Below are positions 26,231 to 34,586 of a stretch of 64,000 nucleotides of DNA, one piece after another. The notes under the pieces were generated by a model, which was given only the letters and a program-made list of their open reading frames with translations, had not been told where the DNA came from and searched no databases. The DNA is from Bacteroidota bacterium (lineage in GTDB: Bacteria; Bacteroidota; Bacteroidia; Sphingobacteriales; Sphingobacteriaceae): assembly GCA_018266915.1 (NCBI GenBank), contig JAFDZM010000067.1, positions 1-64,000 of the forward strand. Reading direction: 5' to 3'. Position numbers and translations under genes: made by a program. How positions within the stretch are numbered: the first letter of the stretch is position 1; every line of letters starts with the position of its first letter.

Positions 26231-26809
26231 ATGAAAATAGGTTTACTATTCGGGTCGTTTAATCCCATACATGTCGGACATTTGATCATTGCCAACTATA
26301 TGGCCAACCATACTAACCTCGATAAGGTCTGGTTGGTAGTATCTCCACAAAATCCTTTAAAAAAATACGGTGACCTGATCAATACGTACGACCGCCTGGA
26401 GATGGCGAAATTGGCTACTGATAATTCAAAAAATATTGCCGTAAGCGATGTTGAATTGCGTCTGCCTCAACCATCTTATACCATCGATACCTTAACCCAT
26501 TTAAAAGAGAAATACCCGGAGCATGAGTTTGCCATTATTATGGGATCTGATAACCTGGGTACGCTTCATAAATGGAAAAACTATAAACTTATCCTGCGTG
26601 ACTACCGCATCTACGTTTACCCCCGTCCGGGCTACGAGAATGCTGAATTTGCGTCGCATCCATCGGTTACCATTACCATGACTCCATTGATGGAATTATC
26701 GGCCACATTCATCCGTAAATCCATTGCTGAAAAAAAGAATGTGCAGTATTTTGTGCCTGATCCGGTATTAGAATTTATAGAAAGCAAAGGTTTGTATCGT
26801 CACGGGTAA
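26231..26809 (+). CDS. nadD: Nicotinate-nucleotide adenylyltransferase
   Basis: A 192-residue NAD-synthesis enzyme joining nicotinate mononucleotide and ATP. The nucleotidyltransferase motif GSFNPIHVGHL (HxGH) lies at residues 8-18, and the C-terminal SATFIRKSI is the second signature. Other typical segments are VSPQNPLK and IMGSDNLGTLHKWKN. It follows gmk after a 96-bp word-type spacer. Confidence 0.95.
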   Translation: MKIGLLFGSFNPIHVGHLIIANYMANHTNLDKVWLVVSPQNPLKKYGDLINTYDRLEMAKLATDNSKNIAVSDVELRLPQPSYTIDTLTHLKEKYPEHEFAIIMGSDNLGTLHKWKNYKLILRDYRIYVYPRPGYENAEFASHPSVTITMTPLMELSATFIRKSIAEKKNVQYFVPDPVLEFIESKGLYRHG

Positions 26810-26880
26810 CATATTTGTAACATTCATAACTTTCAGAGCGTCTAATGCGTAATAGACAATAAATTAGCCAGTTAAATATT

Positions 26881-27060
26881 ATGCAGCTTTCAAAAGACAA
26901 CTTGCAACACTTTGTGAATAACATGCCCGAGAAGATTGACGTTCTGGAACTTTTTGACAAGCTATTGTTAATGGCTAAGATCGAGCACTCCACCCAGCAG
27001 GAAAAAGCCCACGCGCTCCACGAAGAAGAGCTGGAAAAAGAAATTGATCTTTGGGGATAA
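26881..27060 (+). CDS. Small antitoxin-like protein, 59 aa
   Basis: A short frame from ATG 26881 encodes MQLSKDNLQHFVNNMPEKI followed by a helical, charged sequence (DVLELFDKLLLMAKIEHS) ending EEELEKEIDLWG. The layout is like small addiction-module (antitoxin-like) proteins of Bacteroidota, but no toxin gene lies next to it. Codon use looks coding, and it is on the same strand as nadD and miaE. The function is not established. Confidence 0.6.
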   Translation: MQLSKDNLQHFVNNMPEKIDVLELFDKLLLMAKIEHSTQQEKAHALHEEELEKEIDLWG

Positions 27061-27150
27061 AGGTAAAAGCATAAGGCGGAAAGCTAAAAGCTTGTTGCCA
27101 CACCCAATATTAGCTTTAAGCTTTGGTCTTTCAGCTTTAAGCTAATAAAA
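27061..27150. repeat. Spacer array of AGCTTAAAGCT words
   Basis: AAAAGCATAAGGC, GGAAAGCTAAAAGC, TTAGCTTTAAGCTTTGG and TTTCAGCTTTAAGCTAA form inverted word blocks directly upstream of the miaE -7 box (27152-27159). Confidence 0.55.
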
Positions 27151-27163
27151 GTATTTTTGCGTC

Positions 27164-27763
27164 GTGAGCGAAAGAACCATCCTTAAACTTCAGTTGCCTA
27201 CCGACCCGCTCTGGGTAAAAAATGTTGTTGAAAGCAATATCGAGGAAATTTTAACCGATCACGCTTTTTGTGAGCAAAAGGCCGCAAGCAATGCCATAAC
27301 TCTTATTGTGCAGAATCCTCAATTGTCTGACCTGGTTCAGGAAATGGCGGCATTGGTACAGGAAGAGATGGATCACTTTAAACGGGTGCACGATATTATC
27401 TTAGAGCGCGGCTATATATTAGGCAGGGAGCGTAAGGATGATTATGTGAATGAACTCCGCAAGTTTTTGAGTGCAGGTGGCAATCGTTCTTCTCAGTTGA
27501 TAGATCGCCTATTGCTTTCCGCAATGATAGAAGCCCGCAGTTGTGAGCGCTTCAAAGTGATGTCCGAACATATCGATGATCAGCAGTTATCCGAATTCTA
27601 CCACGAGCTAATGATCAGCGAAGCTACCCACTATACTACGTTCATTCGTTTAGCTAAAAAATATGCGGATGGCATCGACGTGGATAAACGCTGGAAAGAG
27701 TTCCTCGAATACGAAGCGCAGGTGATCCAAAACTACGGAAAAGGCGAGACCATTCATGGTTGA
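27164..27763 (+). CDS. miaE: tRNA-(ms2io6A) hydroxylase, MiaE type
   Basis: A 199-residue di-iron enzyme hydroxylating the isopentenyl group of the modified A37 in tRNA. The ferritin-like four-helix bundle carries FCEQKAASNA, VQEEMDHFKRVHDII, ARSCERFKV and SEATHYTTFI, which provide the Glu and ExxH iron ligands. The start is GTG 27164, four bases after a TATTTTTG box. A following 4-bp-overlap pair of regulatory genes is unrelated in function. Confidence 0.9.
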   Translation: MSERTILKLQLPTDPLWVKNVVESNIEEILTDHAFCEQKAASNAITLIVQNPQLSDLVQEMAALVQEEMDHFKRVHDIILERGYILGRERKDDYVNELRKFLSAGGNRSSQLIDRLLLSAMIEARSCERFKVMSEHIDDQQLSEFYHELMISEATHYTTFIRLAKKYADGIDVDKRWKEFLEYEAQVIQNYGKGETIHG

Positions 27764-27774
27764 TTCGTCTATAC

Positions 27775-27803
27775 AAATGCCTCAATTACCGACACATTTT
27801 CAA
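27775..27803 (+). promoter_or_regulatory. Shared motif upstream of LytTR kinase gene
   Basis: The stretch contains ACAAA then ATT and ACCGACACATTTTCAA. Nearly the same sequence, with the same order and similar spacing, recurs at 29814-29843 after the regulator gene. A LytTR-regulator binding site is the likely reading. Confidence 0.45.
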
Positions 27804-27832
27804 ATACTGCTCAGGAATGCGTTGATTTGCAT

Positions 27833-29092
27833 ATGTTTAAGCTAAAGGCCTACGAGGTTGTTCTACATATAGCAGGCTGGTTGTTGTTTATGGCCCTTCC
27901 GTTGTTGTTTATCAATGGCGGGCAGAATAATGTATTACTGCTACTTGCCAATCCACTTTACTGGGTATTCTGCGGCACTTATGTATTCCTTTTTTATTTC
28001 AATGCCTTCTTCCTGATACCCAAACTATTCCTGAAAAAGAAATATGTTTTATACAGTAGTATTATACTGGTCTTATTAGCGGGCACGTATTATTTAAAGC
28101 CTTATGACCAATTGATAAGAAGCGCACGCCACGAAGGCCCACCGCCCGATCAACGACCCATGCGTGAACGATTATTAGGCCGTGCAACACCAGGTCCGCC
28201 ACATGAACGACCGTCGGACCGGCCCGGTGGAGATCGTCCTCCCGGGCCGCGCGGCGGCCCGGGAGATACGGTACACAGGCATCGCCAGCACAACGACGCT
28301 TGTGATACTTGCCAGCGGATTGGCCCTCCAGGGAAACCCGGGGATAATGGTAAAGGATTTGGCCCGTATGGCGGCCCTGCTCATTTCCAGCCTCCGAATC
28401 ATTTTGATGTGATCAGCTTTTTCATTTTTTTAATGATCATCGCCCTCAGCACTGCAATGAAAATCATGGAGCAATGGCGAATGACTGAAAAACGTGCTAT
28501 TCAGGCTGAATCAGATAAAGCAAGTGCCGAGCTCTCTTTTTTGAAAGCACAAATTAATCCGCACTTTTTGTTTAATACGCTGAATAACATTTATACACTA
28601 ACGCTGATAAAGGATGATAACGCGCCGGACAGTATCCTGAAGCTATCAAACATTATGCGTTACGTAACCGATGACGCAATGGAAGATTTTGTGCCACTGC
28701 AGCAGGAAGTGGATTGTATTAATGACTATATCGAACTACAGCGTTTACGCATCGGCGAAAAGACCACGGTTGATGTAGAAATCTCCGGAGATATTGACGA
28801 TAAGAAGGTGCCCCCGCTAATATTGATGACATTTGTAGAGAACGTATTCAAATACGGAATAAGTAAGCATCACCGCTCAAACATTACCATAAAACTGACC
28901 GGCGATAATACTGGCATCACTTTCTTTTGTCAGAATAGCATTTTCCCGGAAAAAGATGAAAAGAGAAGGGTGGGCATCGGACTAAAAAATACGAAGCAAC
29001 GTTTAGAGCATTTGTACCCTAACAAACATATCCTCAATATCAATACAGATAACCAATTGTACACGGTTAAACTTATTTTGCAAACATCATGA
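27833..29092 (+). CDS. LytS-like sensor histidine kinase with Gly/Pro/His-rich loop
   Basis: A 419-residue kinase of the His_kinase (PF06580) type. Transmembrane helices lie at about 9-27, 34-63, 70-88 and 191-209. Between the last two is a ~100-residue loop very rich in Pro, Gly, Arg and His, with HRHRQHNDACDTC at 148-160, a plausible metal- or redox-sensing patch. The phospho-acceptor is His244 in QINPHFLFNTLNNIY, and the ATPase part follows (PLILMTFVENVFKYGISKH, RVGIGLKNTKQRL). I use ATG 27833. It overlaps the regulator gene by 4 bp. Confidence 0.9.
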   Translation: MFKLKAYEVVLHIAGWLLFMALPLLFINGGQNNVLLLLANPLYWVFCGTYVFLFYFNAFFLIPKLFLKKKYVLYSSIILVLLAGTYYLKPYDQLIRSARHEGPPPDQRPMRERLLGRATPGPPHERPSDRPGGDRPPGPRGGPGDTVHRHRQHNDACDTCQRIGPPGKPGDNGKGFGPYGGPAHFQPPNHFDVISFFIFLMIIALSTAMKIMEQWRMTEKRAIQAESDKASAELSFLKAQINPHFLFNTLNNIYTLTLIKDDNAPDSILKLSNIMRYVTDDAMEDFVPLQQEVDCINDYIELQRLRIGEKTTVDVEISGDIDDKKVPPLILMTFVENVFKYGISKHHRSNITIKLTGDNTGITFFCQNSIFPEKDEKRRVGIGLKNTKQRLEHLYPNKHILNINTDNQLYTVKLILQTS

Positions 29093-29793
29093 CAAGACTG
29101 AAATGTATTGCCATTGATGATGAGCCGCTGGCGCTGAAACTGATTTCAAGATATGTACACCAGTTCCGGGAGTTGCAGTTGATGCAGACTTTTGAGGATG
29201 CCATATCAGGAGCGGAATATTTAAAACAGGGAACAATCGATCTGCTCTTCATCGACATCAATATGCCCGATGTGACCGGCTTAGAACTGGTACGATCGCT
29301 GGAGAAGAAACCGATCATCATTTTCATTACAGCCTATAAAAACTTTGCTTATGAAGGCTTTGAGTTGGAAGCATTGGATTATATCCTGAAACCAATTGAT
29401 GCCAAGCGCTTTGCCAAGGCTGTTGAGAAAGCCATTGATTACTATAAATACAAGCATTCAGGTGCTGACGAAAAGACGGATAACAGCCTGTATGTTTACT
29501 CCGAGTACCGGATGGTAAAAATCAACCTGGATGATATTGAGTATATCGAGAGCATGGAAGATTATATAAAAATCCACGTGCACAATGCTAAAACTATTCT
29601 TACCCTGATGCCCTTAAAAAAAGTGCTTGAAAAGCTGCCTGCCGACAAATTTCAGCGCATACATCGCAGCTTTATAGTAGCTGTAGACCAGATCAAATCC
29701 ATCCATAACCGTAAAGTGCAATTGGCAGATGCGGAACTGCCCGTAAGCGAAAGTTATATGGATTTTGTCCGCAAATGGATGAAATTTAAATGA
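29089..29793 (+). CDS. LytTR-family response regulator
   Basis: A 234-residue regulator. The receiver domain has DDE (10-12), Asp56 in LLFIDINMP and the Lys of YILKPID. The C-terminal LytTR domain (about 135-234) shows YIESMEDYIKIH, FQRIHRSFIVAVDQI and LPVSESYMDFVRKW. It is translated with the kinase (ATGA overlap). A motif upstream of the kinase gene recurs between this gene and the dioxygenase gene, suggesting autoregulation plus one nearby target. Confidence 0.93.
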   Translation: MTRLKCIAIDDEPLALKLISRYVHQFRELQLMQTFEDAISGAEYLKQGTIDLLFIDINMPDVTGLELVRSLEKKPIIIFITAYKNFAYEGFELEALDYILKPIDAKRFAKAVEKAIDYYKYKHSGADEKTDNSLYVYSEYRMVKINLDDIEYIESMEDYIKIHVHNAKTILTLMPLKKVLEKLPADKFQRIHRSFIVAVDQIKSIHNRKVQLADAELPVSESYMDFVRKWMKFK

Positions 29794-29813
29794 AAAAGCC
29801 CTTTTTGTCGGGA

Positions 29814-29843
29814 CAAACCCACGATTAACCGACACACTATCAA
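29814..29843 (+). promoter_or_regulatory. Second copy of LytTR-associated motif
   Basis: ACAAA, then ATTA and ACCGACACACTATCAA, matching 27775-27803 at 14 of 16 positions in the core. It lies about 70-100 bp upstream of the dioxygenase gene. Confidence 0.45.
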
Positions 29844-29910
29844 CGGCTAAACCCTGTAACGATAATTTTACATCAGTTAATAAAATTATCAAACGCAAAT
29901 TGATTCGCCG

Positions 29911-30663
29911 ATGGAACGCAAGAATTTTCTAAAAACATTCGCCCTGATGGCCGCCGCCGGGCCGATGATCATTGATGGTTGTAAAAAAGACTCGACTACC
30001 AAAACCTCCACCACCGGGACAAGCAGTTCAACTTCTACCAGTACATCCAGCAGTTCAAGCAGTTGTATTGTGACAGCCGATGAAGTAGAAGGCCCATACC
30101 CTTATGTGGGGGGCGAAAGCACCAATCCACTGGATCGCAGTGACGTGACCGCAGGACAGACCGGTGTACCATTGACCTTGAGCTTTGTCGTAGTTGACGC
30201 AAGCAATAATTGTAATGTGGTAAGCAATGCACGTGTGGATATATGGCATTGTAATAAAGACGGTTACTATTCCGGTTATGCTAATCAGAACAGTTCGCTG
30301 GGTACTAAAAGTTATGTAGGCGAAACCTGGCTGAGGGGTTACCAGTTAACAGACTCAACCGGCGTGGCAAAATTCACCACCATCTATCCCGGCTGGTATG
30401 CAGGCAGGGCCACACATATTCACATCGAAGTTTATGTGAATGGTGTAATGAAGAAGACCACCCAGATTTGTTTTTCTGAGTCGACAAACAATGTGGTTTA
30501 TGCCAGCTCACTGTATTCTACCCACGGAGTCAACCCGATAACCAACGAGGCTGACAGCATTTTCGGCAATTCGCTGACAGACCTGGCTAACGAAACTGTA
30601 AGTCTGACCGGCAGTGTAAGCGAGGGTTACAGCGGATCATATACTATAGGGATAAAATTTTAA
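29911..30663 (+). CDS. Secreted intradiol ring-cleavage dioxygenase-like lipoprotein
   Basis: A 250-residue protein of the protocatechuate/catechol 1,2-dioxygenase beta-sandwich family. The N-terminus has a hydrophobic signal and Cys24 as probable lipid site, then a Ser/Thr linker of about 30 residues. The ferric ligands are visible: a Tyr in IWHCNKDGYYSGY (about 119), Tyr163 in YPGWY, and His169 and His171 in RATHIHIEV. Extracytoplasmic members act on unknown aromatic or carbohydrate-linked substrates. It lies after a LytTR system and may be its target. A 176-residue unknown gene follows after 18 bp. Confidence 0.88.
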   Translation: MERKNFLKTFALMAAAGPMIIDGCKKDSTTKTSTTGTSSSTSTSTSSSSSSCIVTADEVEGPYPYVGGESTNPLDRSDVTAGQTGVPLTLSFVVVDASNNCNVVSNARVDIWHCNKDGYYSGYANQNSSLGTKSYVGETWLRGYQLTDSTGVAKFTTIYPGWYAGRATHIHIEVYVNGVMKKTTQICFSESTNNVVYASSLYSTHGVNPITNEADSIFGNSLTDLANETVSLTGSVSEGYSGSYTIGIKF

Positions 30664-30681
30664 ACTTAAAAAAGTAAGGCG

Positions 30682-31212
30682 ATGGGTAAGGCAAAGATCA
30701 AAATGGTTTACAGGCAGGTAATTGATGAGTCGTGTTCCAGCGCTTTTGAGAAAGCTATTTTCCAGGCTTCGTATGATGAGTTCCTGTTAAAATCGCAGGC
30801 TTACAATAGAGAGGGTAAGTTTAAAACATTCAGCAAGATCAAAGCGAATGACGGTCGGGCCAACTCATTGCATTACAAGCTGAGTTTTTCAGTGGGGCAT
30901 TTTATCGCCCAACTGAATAATAAGATACCTGTGATAAAAGATAACCGGGGCAATAAGATAGCCTTTGAAGCAGCAAACTTCGAGGTGATCGAATCACACA
31001 TTGAAGATATTTCACTTCATAAAGTGGCGATCAATTACGAGACAGGCTTGCTGTCGTTGATAGAGATCATGGGCGAATACTTGCTGCTTTGCACTGATGA
31101 TCTGCCTGAACATGGCCCCATCGACACCTTCGTTTTAAGGATGCAACCCGATCTATCAATCGTAAGTTTCGAGGAAGTGGATCAACCCCAAATTGTATTG
31201 AGTGCATCCTAA
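30682..31212 (+). CDS. Conserved hypothetical protein, 176 aa
   Basis: A soluble-looking protein without signal peptide or membrane segment. A central stretch (RANSLHYKLSFSVGHFIAQLNNKIPVI) and acidic C-terminal part are visible, but I recognise no domain. It follows the dioxygenase gene by 18 bp and is probably co-transcribed, ending at the terminator at 31262. Confidence 0.65.
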   Translation: MGKAKIKMVYRQVIDESCSSAFEKAIFQASYDEFLLKSQAYNREGKFKTFSKIKANDGRANSLHYKLSFSVGHFIAQLNNKIPVIKDNRGNKIAFEAANFEVIESHIEDISLHKVAINYETGLLSLIEIMGEYLLLCTDDLPEHGPIDTFVLRMQPDLSIVSFEEVDQPQIVLSAS

Positions 31213-31261
31213 TAGAAAAACCACAGGTTACTCCCCTTTTTCATAACTGTGTTTTAATTTG

Positions 31262-31289
31262 AGCGTCTGCAATTAACCCCGCAGGCGCT
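31262..31289. terminator. Terminator between convergent genes
   Basis: Stem AGCGTCTGC/GCAGGCGCT (one wobble) with a 10-nt loop; T-rich on both sides. Confidence 0.65.
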
Positions 31290-31291
31290 TC

Positions 31292-32899
31292 TTATTTCTG
31301 CGGAATGATGCCGGCAACATTTTGCAGGTAATTGTCGAGCATGCCCAGGTCGACCACATCGTTCATGTAGCCAATGTGCATATCGGGCCGCACAACAATT
31401 GTCATTTGCTTATGCGGATCAGCCTCGAAGGCTTCAAATACTTCAACATTTTTCCCTGATGGCGGCAGGTAGAAGAAATTGAGGAAACCGGGATATTTAG
31501 TTGTGATCCACTTGGCAATGGTAAACAAAAACATCTCATCAAACTTGCCAAATACAATCAATGTAAAGCCCGGTTTGGCGCACCATTCGTGCAGGTCGGT
31601 TTCTATTTCTTTTTTTTCATCGTAAACTTTCAGGTAAGGAATCCGGTCGCCGGCTTTTACCAGGGTGCTTTTACTTAGGTGCAGATTGATATTGCTTTCC
31701 CGATAGGTTATGCCAATTTGAGAAACTACCTTGAAAAAGAAAGTTCTTAACTTTTTGCTTCTCCATGCCAGATTCAGCACATTGGGTAATATCCATTGTC
31801 TGTAAATGCGCGTAAACCAACTTTTAGACATGACGACGTTAAACGCCTGGTCTGTGGTTTTTAATAAAGTTCTTGCTACCGGCATGCGCTCACCGGCATA
31901 GCTATCCAGGATGTTATCCCTGATTTGCCCATTAATCACACCCGCCAGCTTCCAGGCAAGATTATAGGCATCCTGTAAGCCGGTGTTCATACCCTGGCCA
32001 CCTACCGGGGAATGGATATGTGCTGCATCCCCGATAAGAAAGCATCGCTGCTCACGGAACCTTTCGGCCATGCGGTGATGAAGTTTGTAGGTAGTGAACC
32101 AGTGGTTCTCCTCTATTTTTACAGATGATTTTGTCAATTCTGATAGAAATGGCAAAATATCATCGGCAGTGACCTCTTCGCGTTGCCCGAACTTGTCGGG
32201 CAGAGTGCCGATTATACGGTAGCAGTCTTTTTCTGGTAGCGGAAAAAAACCGGCAAGATCATCTTTGCCAAGATATAACTCGATATAATCACCTTTTAAA
32301 AAATCAGTATCCAGTTTCAGATCAGCCAGGTAAAAAAAGCTTGGATAGGTATCGCCCTTAAAAGGTATTTGTAATTGTTTACGAACTGTGCTATGTGCTC
32401 CGTCAGCACCGATCACCCAGTCGCATTTCAACACATGCTCTGTATCATTACTTTTTATTTGTGCCGTTACCGAACCGGGTTCCTGCTGAAGCGAAATGAG
32501 TGAAGTATTCCAATAAACAGGGCAGCAGTTTTGAGTCAGATTATCCAGCAGTGCGCGCTCATTTTTACTTTGCTGATATAAAAGCAGGTATGGAAACGGG
32601 GTCATTCCTTCCCCTATTTTATTGAGGGACAGCGATGCCCTTTCTTTGCCACCCTGGTTAAAACTTAGTCCCATTGTGGGTTTCCCATAAGGTACGACCT
32701 GGTTAATAATACCCAACTGGCGATAAATTTCCAATGAGCGGGCCTGAACACCGACCGCGTTGGAATGTGAAATAGGCCCTTGTTTATTGTCAATAATAAG
32801 CGGTTGAATGCCATATCGCAACAACTGGGCAGCCATCATCAGTCCGGAAGGCCCCGCACCTACAATTAATACTTTGGTATGTTGATCGGTGATCGGCAT
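31292..32899 (-). CDS. FAD-dependent aromatic-ring monooxygenase
   Basis: A 535-residue flavoprotein hydroxylase of the PheA/TfdB group. Motifs are GXGXXG as VLIVGAGPSGLMMAAQLL (about 10-27), the DG motif DWVIGADGAHSTVRK (about 160-175) and the GD motif CFLIGDAAHIHSPVGGQGMN (about 285-305). The C-terminal ~150 residues match the thioredoxin-like domain of this group. The substrate cannot be told. It lies 5 bp from the methyltransferase gene on the same strand. An intradiol dioxygenase is encoded nearby but on the other strand. Confidence 0.9.
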   Translation of the reverse strand: MPITDQHTKVLIVGAGPSGLMMAAQLLRYGIQPLIIDNKQGPISHSNAVGVQARSLEIYRQLGIINQVVPYGKPTMGLSFNQGGKERASLSLNKIGEGMTPFPYLLLYQQSKNERALLDNLTQNCCPVYWNTSLISLQQEPGSVTAQIKSNDTEHVLKCDWVIGADGAHSTVRKQLQIPFKGDTYPSFFYLADLKLDTDFLKGDYIELYLGKDDLAGFFPLPEKDCYRIIGTLPDKFGQREEVTADDILPFLSELTKSSVKIEENHWFTTYKLHHRMAERFREQRCFLIGDAAHIHSPVGGQGMNTGLQDAYNLAWKLAGVINGQIRDNILDSYAGERMPVARTLLKTTDQAFNVVMSKSWFTRIYRQWILPNVLNLAWRSKKLRTFFFKVVSQIGITYRESNINLHLSKSTLVKAGDRIPYLKVYDEKKEIETDLHEWCAKPGFTLIVFGKFDEMFLFTIAKWITTKYPGFLNFFYLPPSGKNVEVFEAFEADPHKQMTIVVRPDMHIGYMNDVVDLGMLDNYLQNVAGIIPQK

Positions 32900-32904
32900 T
32901 TATA

Positions 32905-33615
32905 TTAAGAATGAAATATCAGGAAAATTGTTGGCCGCTTATGCAGATCGGGAACTTTCTGTTTCCACTCAGCAATAGTTTTTGTTTGCACAAACTCGTC
33001 TTCTGCCGTCAGATTACAGGCTATGCAAAGCCTTGTTTTTGGTGAACAGGAGCGTAATACTTCCTCCAGCATCGGGTTGTTGCGGAAAGGAGTTTCGATA
33101 AACAATTGCGTTTGGTTGTGGCGCTGTGCTAATGTTTCCAGTTCTTTGATCTTACGGCTGCGTTCAGCTTTATCAATAGGCAAATAACCATGAAAAGTAA
33201 AACTTTGCCCGTTAAAACCTGAGGCCATTACCGCCAATAGAATAGAACTTGGCCCAACCAATGGCACTACCCTGATCCCTTTACGATGTGCTTCGGCTAC
33301 AATTTCAGAACCGGGATCAGCTACACCTGGGCAACCAGCTTCGCTCATTAGCCCTACATCATTACCCGCAACCAATCCTTTAAAGAACTCGTTTATAGGT
33401 ATATCACGGTTATGCTTACCATAATCATGAATAATAAGTTCGCTTTGTGGCGTGCGCAGCCCGGCTTCTTTCAGGAAACGGCGTGCGGTTTTTTCGTTTT
33501 CCACAATGTATTCCTTTATCTGGTTAATGGTATTAACAAGGTAAGGGGTGAACGATTTGGCAGCTGCCTGTTCGGCAAGTGGTACTGGGATTAAATAAAG
33601 CGTTCCGGCAGGCAT
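32905..33615 (-). CDS. RsmI-like SAM-dependent methyltransferase
   Basis: A 236-residue tetrapyrrole-methylase-fold protein of the RsmI family, whose founding member methylates C1402 of 16S rRNA. Typical segments are GTLYLIPVPL, VGLMSEAGCPGVADPGSEIVA, RVVPLVGPSSILLAVMASG and IETPFRNNPMLEEVL. Bacteroidota often have two RsmI-type genes, and this shorter form may be the paralogue, so I give no symbol. It is upstream of the monooxygenase gene. Confidence 0.85.
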   Translation of the reverse strand: MPAGTLYLIPVPLAEQAAAKSFTPYLVNTINQIKEYIVENEKTARRFLKEAGLRTPQSELIIHDYGKHNRDIPINEFFKGLVAGNDVGLMSEAGCPGVADPGSEIVAEAHRKGIRVVPLVGPSSILLAVMASGFNGQSFTFHGYLPIDKAERSRKIKELETLAQRHNQTQLFIETPFRNNPMLEEVLRSCSPKTRLCIACNLTAEDEFVQTKTIAEWKQKVPDLHKRPTIFLIFHS

Positions 33616-33671
33616 ATTGCAAAGTTGGCTTTTTTGTCGTAAATTAAGACATCGGATTTTGGTTTAAATAA

Positions 33672-34388
33672 ATGAAATCGTTAGGCATCAATTGGTTTAT
33701 AGAAGGATCGATAGATTTCGAACACAAGAAATATATCCTGCTCGATTATCTGCAGGAGATCAACCGCCATTTTGACCGCAGCCGGTTGTATCCCAACCTA
33801 ACCGACCTGATTTTTCATTATAATAACCTGCTTGATTTTAAGCATAACAAATCTACACTGCAGCAGTCTTTCCCTCATCGGATGACTCAGGCTGATATTG
33901 ATGCTGTAAAGCTGACCTACGAGAAAATTATCCAGGATGATGCTTCAATGCACGAAATAGAAAGTATTATTTCATACGCGCTCTATAAAATGAACCCGGC
34001 CATACAAACAGGGAAAGAGATATATGATTTTGTAGAAAGCCATTTGAATATTGATCCTATAGGCCTGGTACCTCTGATGCCTTATAATGGCTATTTCTCG
34101 TTACGTAATGGCAGGGAACGCACCAATTGGGTATACGAATACCAGATCACCATTTTTGAGAATAAGGACGATAAATTCAGGGGTATCAATATTCAGTTTG
34201 TGGATACCTACGAGCAAAGCATCACCACTACCCCAGAGTTCATCAAACTTGATCTGATTAATAAACACAGGCATCTGCCTAACCCGGCAGTATATTATGT
34301 AGCCAGCGATATTAGCTTTCCTTTAGAACAAACGCTGTTGCCTGTAGCAAAAAGAAGTTTGGTTAAATATATTTCTAAAGCGGCTTAG
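33672..34388 (+). CDS. Conserved hypothetical protein, 238 aa
   Basis: A soluble protein (MKSLGINWFIEGSIDFEHK) with a helical N-terminal half and a beta-rich C-terminal half (VYEYQITIFENKDDKFRGI, VYYVASDISFPLEQTLLPVAKR). No signal peptide or catalytic motif is seen. It is divergent from the RsmI-like gene with a 56-bp gap. The function is unknown. Confidence 0.75.
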   Translation: MKSLGINWFIEGSIDFEHKKYILLDYLQEINRHFDRSRLYPNLTDLIFHYNNLLDFKHNKSTLQQSFPHRMTQADIDAVKLTYEKIIQDDASMHEIESIISYALYKMNPAIQTGKEIYDFVESHLNIDPIGLVPLMPYNGYFSLRNGRERTNWVYEYQITIFENKDDKFRGINIQFVDTYEQSITTTPEFIKLDLINKHRHLPNPAVYYVASDISFPLEQTLLPVAKRSLVKYISKAA

Positions 34389-34533
34389 AGAGGGCCGAAC
34401 CGTTATTGCTGTAAGAAACGAAGCAACCCCGAAAACAGGTCGGACTGCACAAATTTTACACCTTTCTATTCGCTGTAAATAGTCTGGGATTATTTCTTTG
34501 CTCACGCTTACAAAATTCAATTTTACCATAAAA

Positions 34534-34563
34534 AAAGCTGCCTGTATCATTACAAGCAGCTTT
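34534..34563. terminator. Bidirectional terminator
   Basis: Stem AAAGCTGC/GCAGCTTT with a 14-nt loop and an A-run upstream, which gives a T-run on the minus strand for the coiled-coil protein gene. Confidence 0.75.
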
Positions 34564-34586
34564 CGGCACTGAACTAAAAACTATGT

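Noticed and set aside
28175..28412. Open frames on both strands inside the kinase loop region
   Set aside because: They arise from GC-rich low-complexity codons of the kinase gene.
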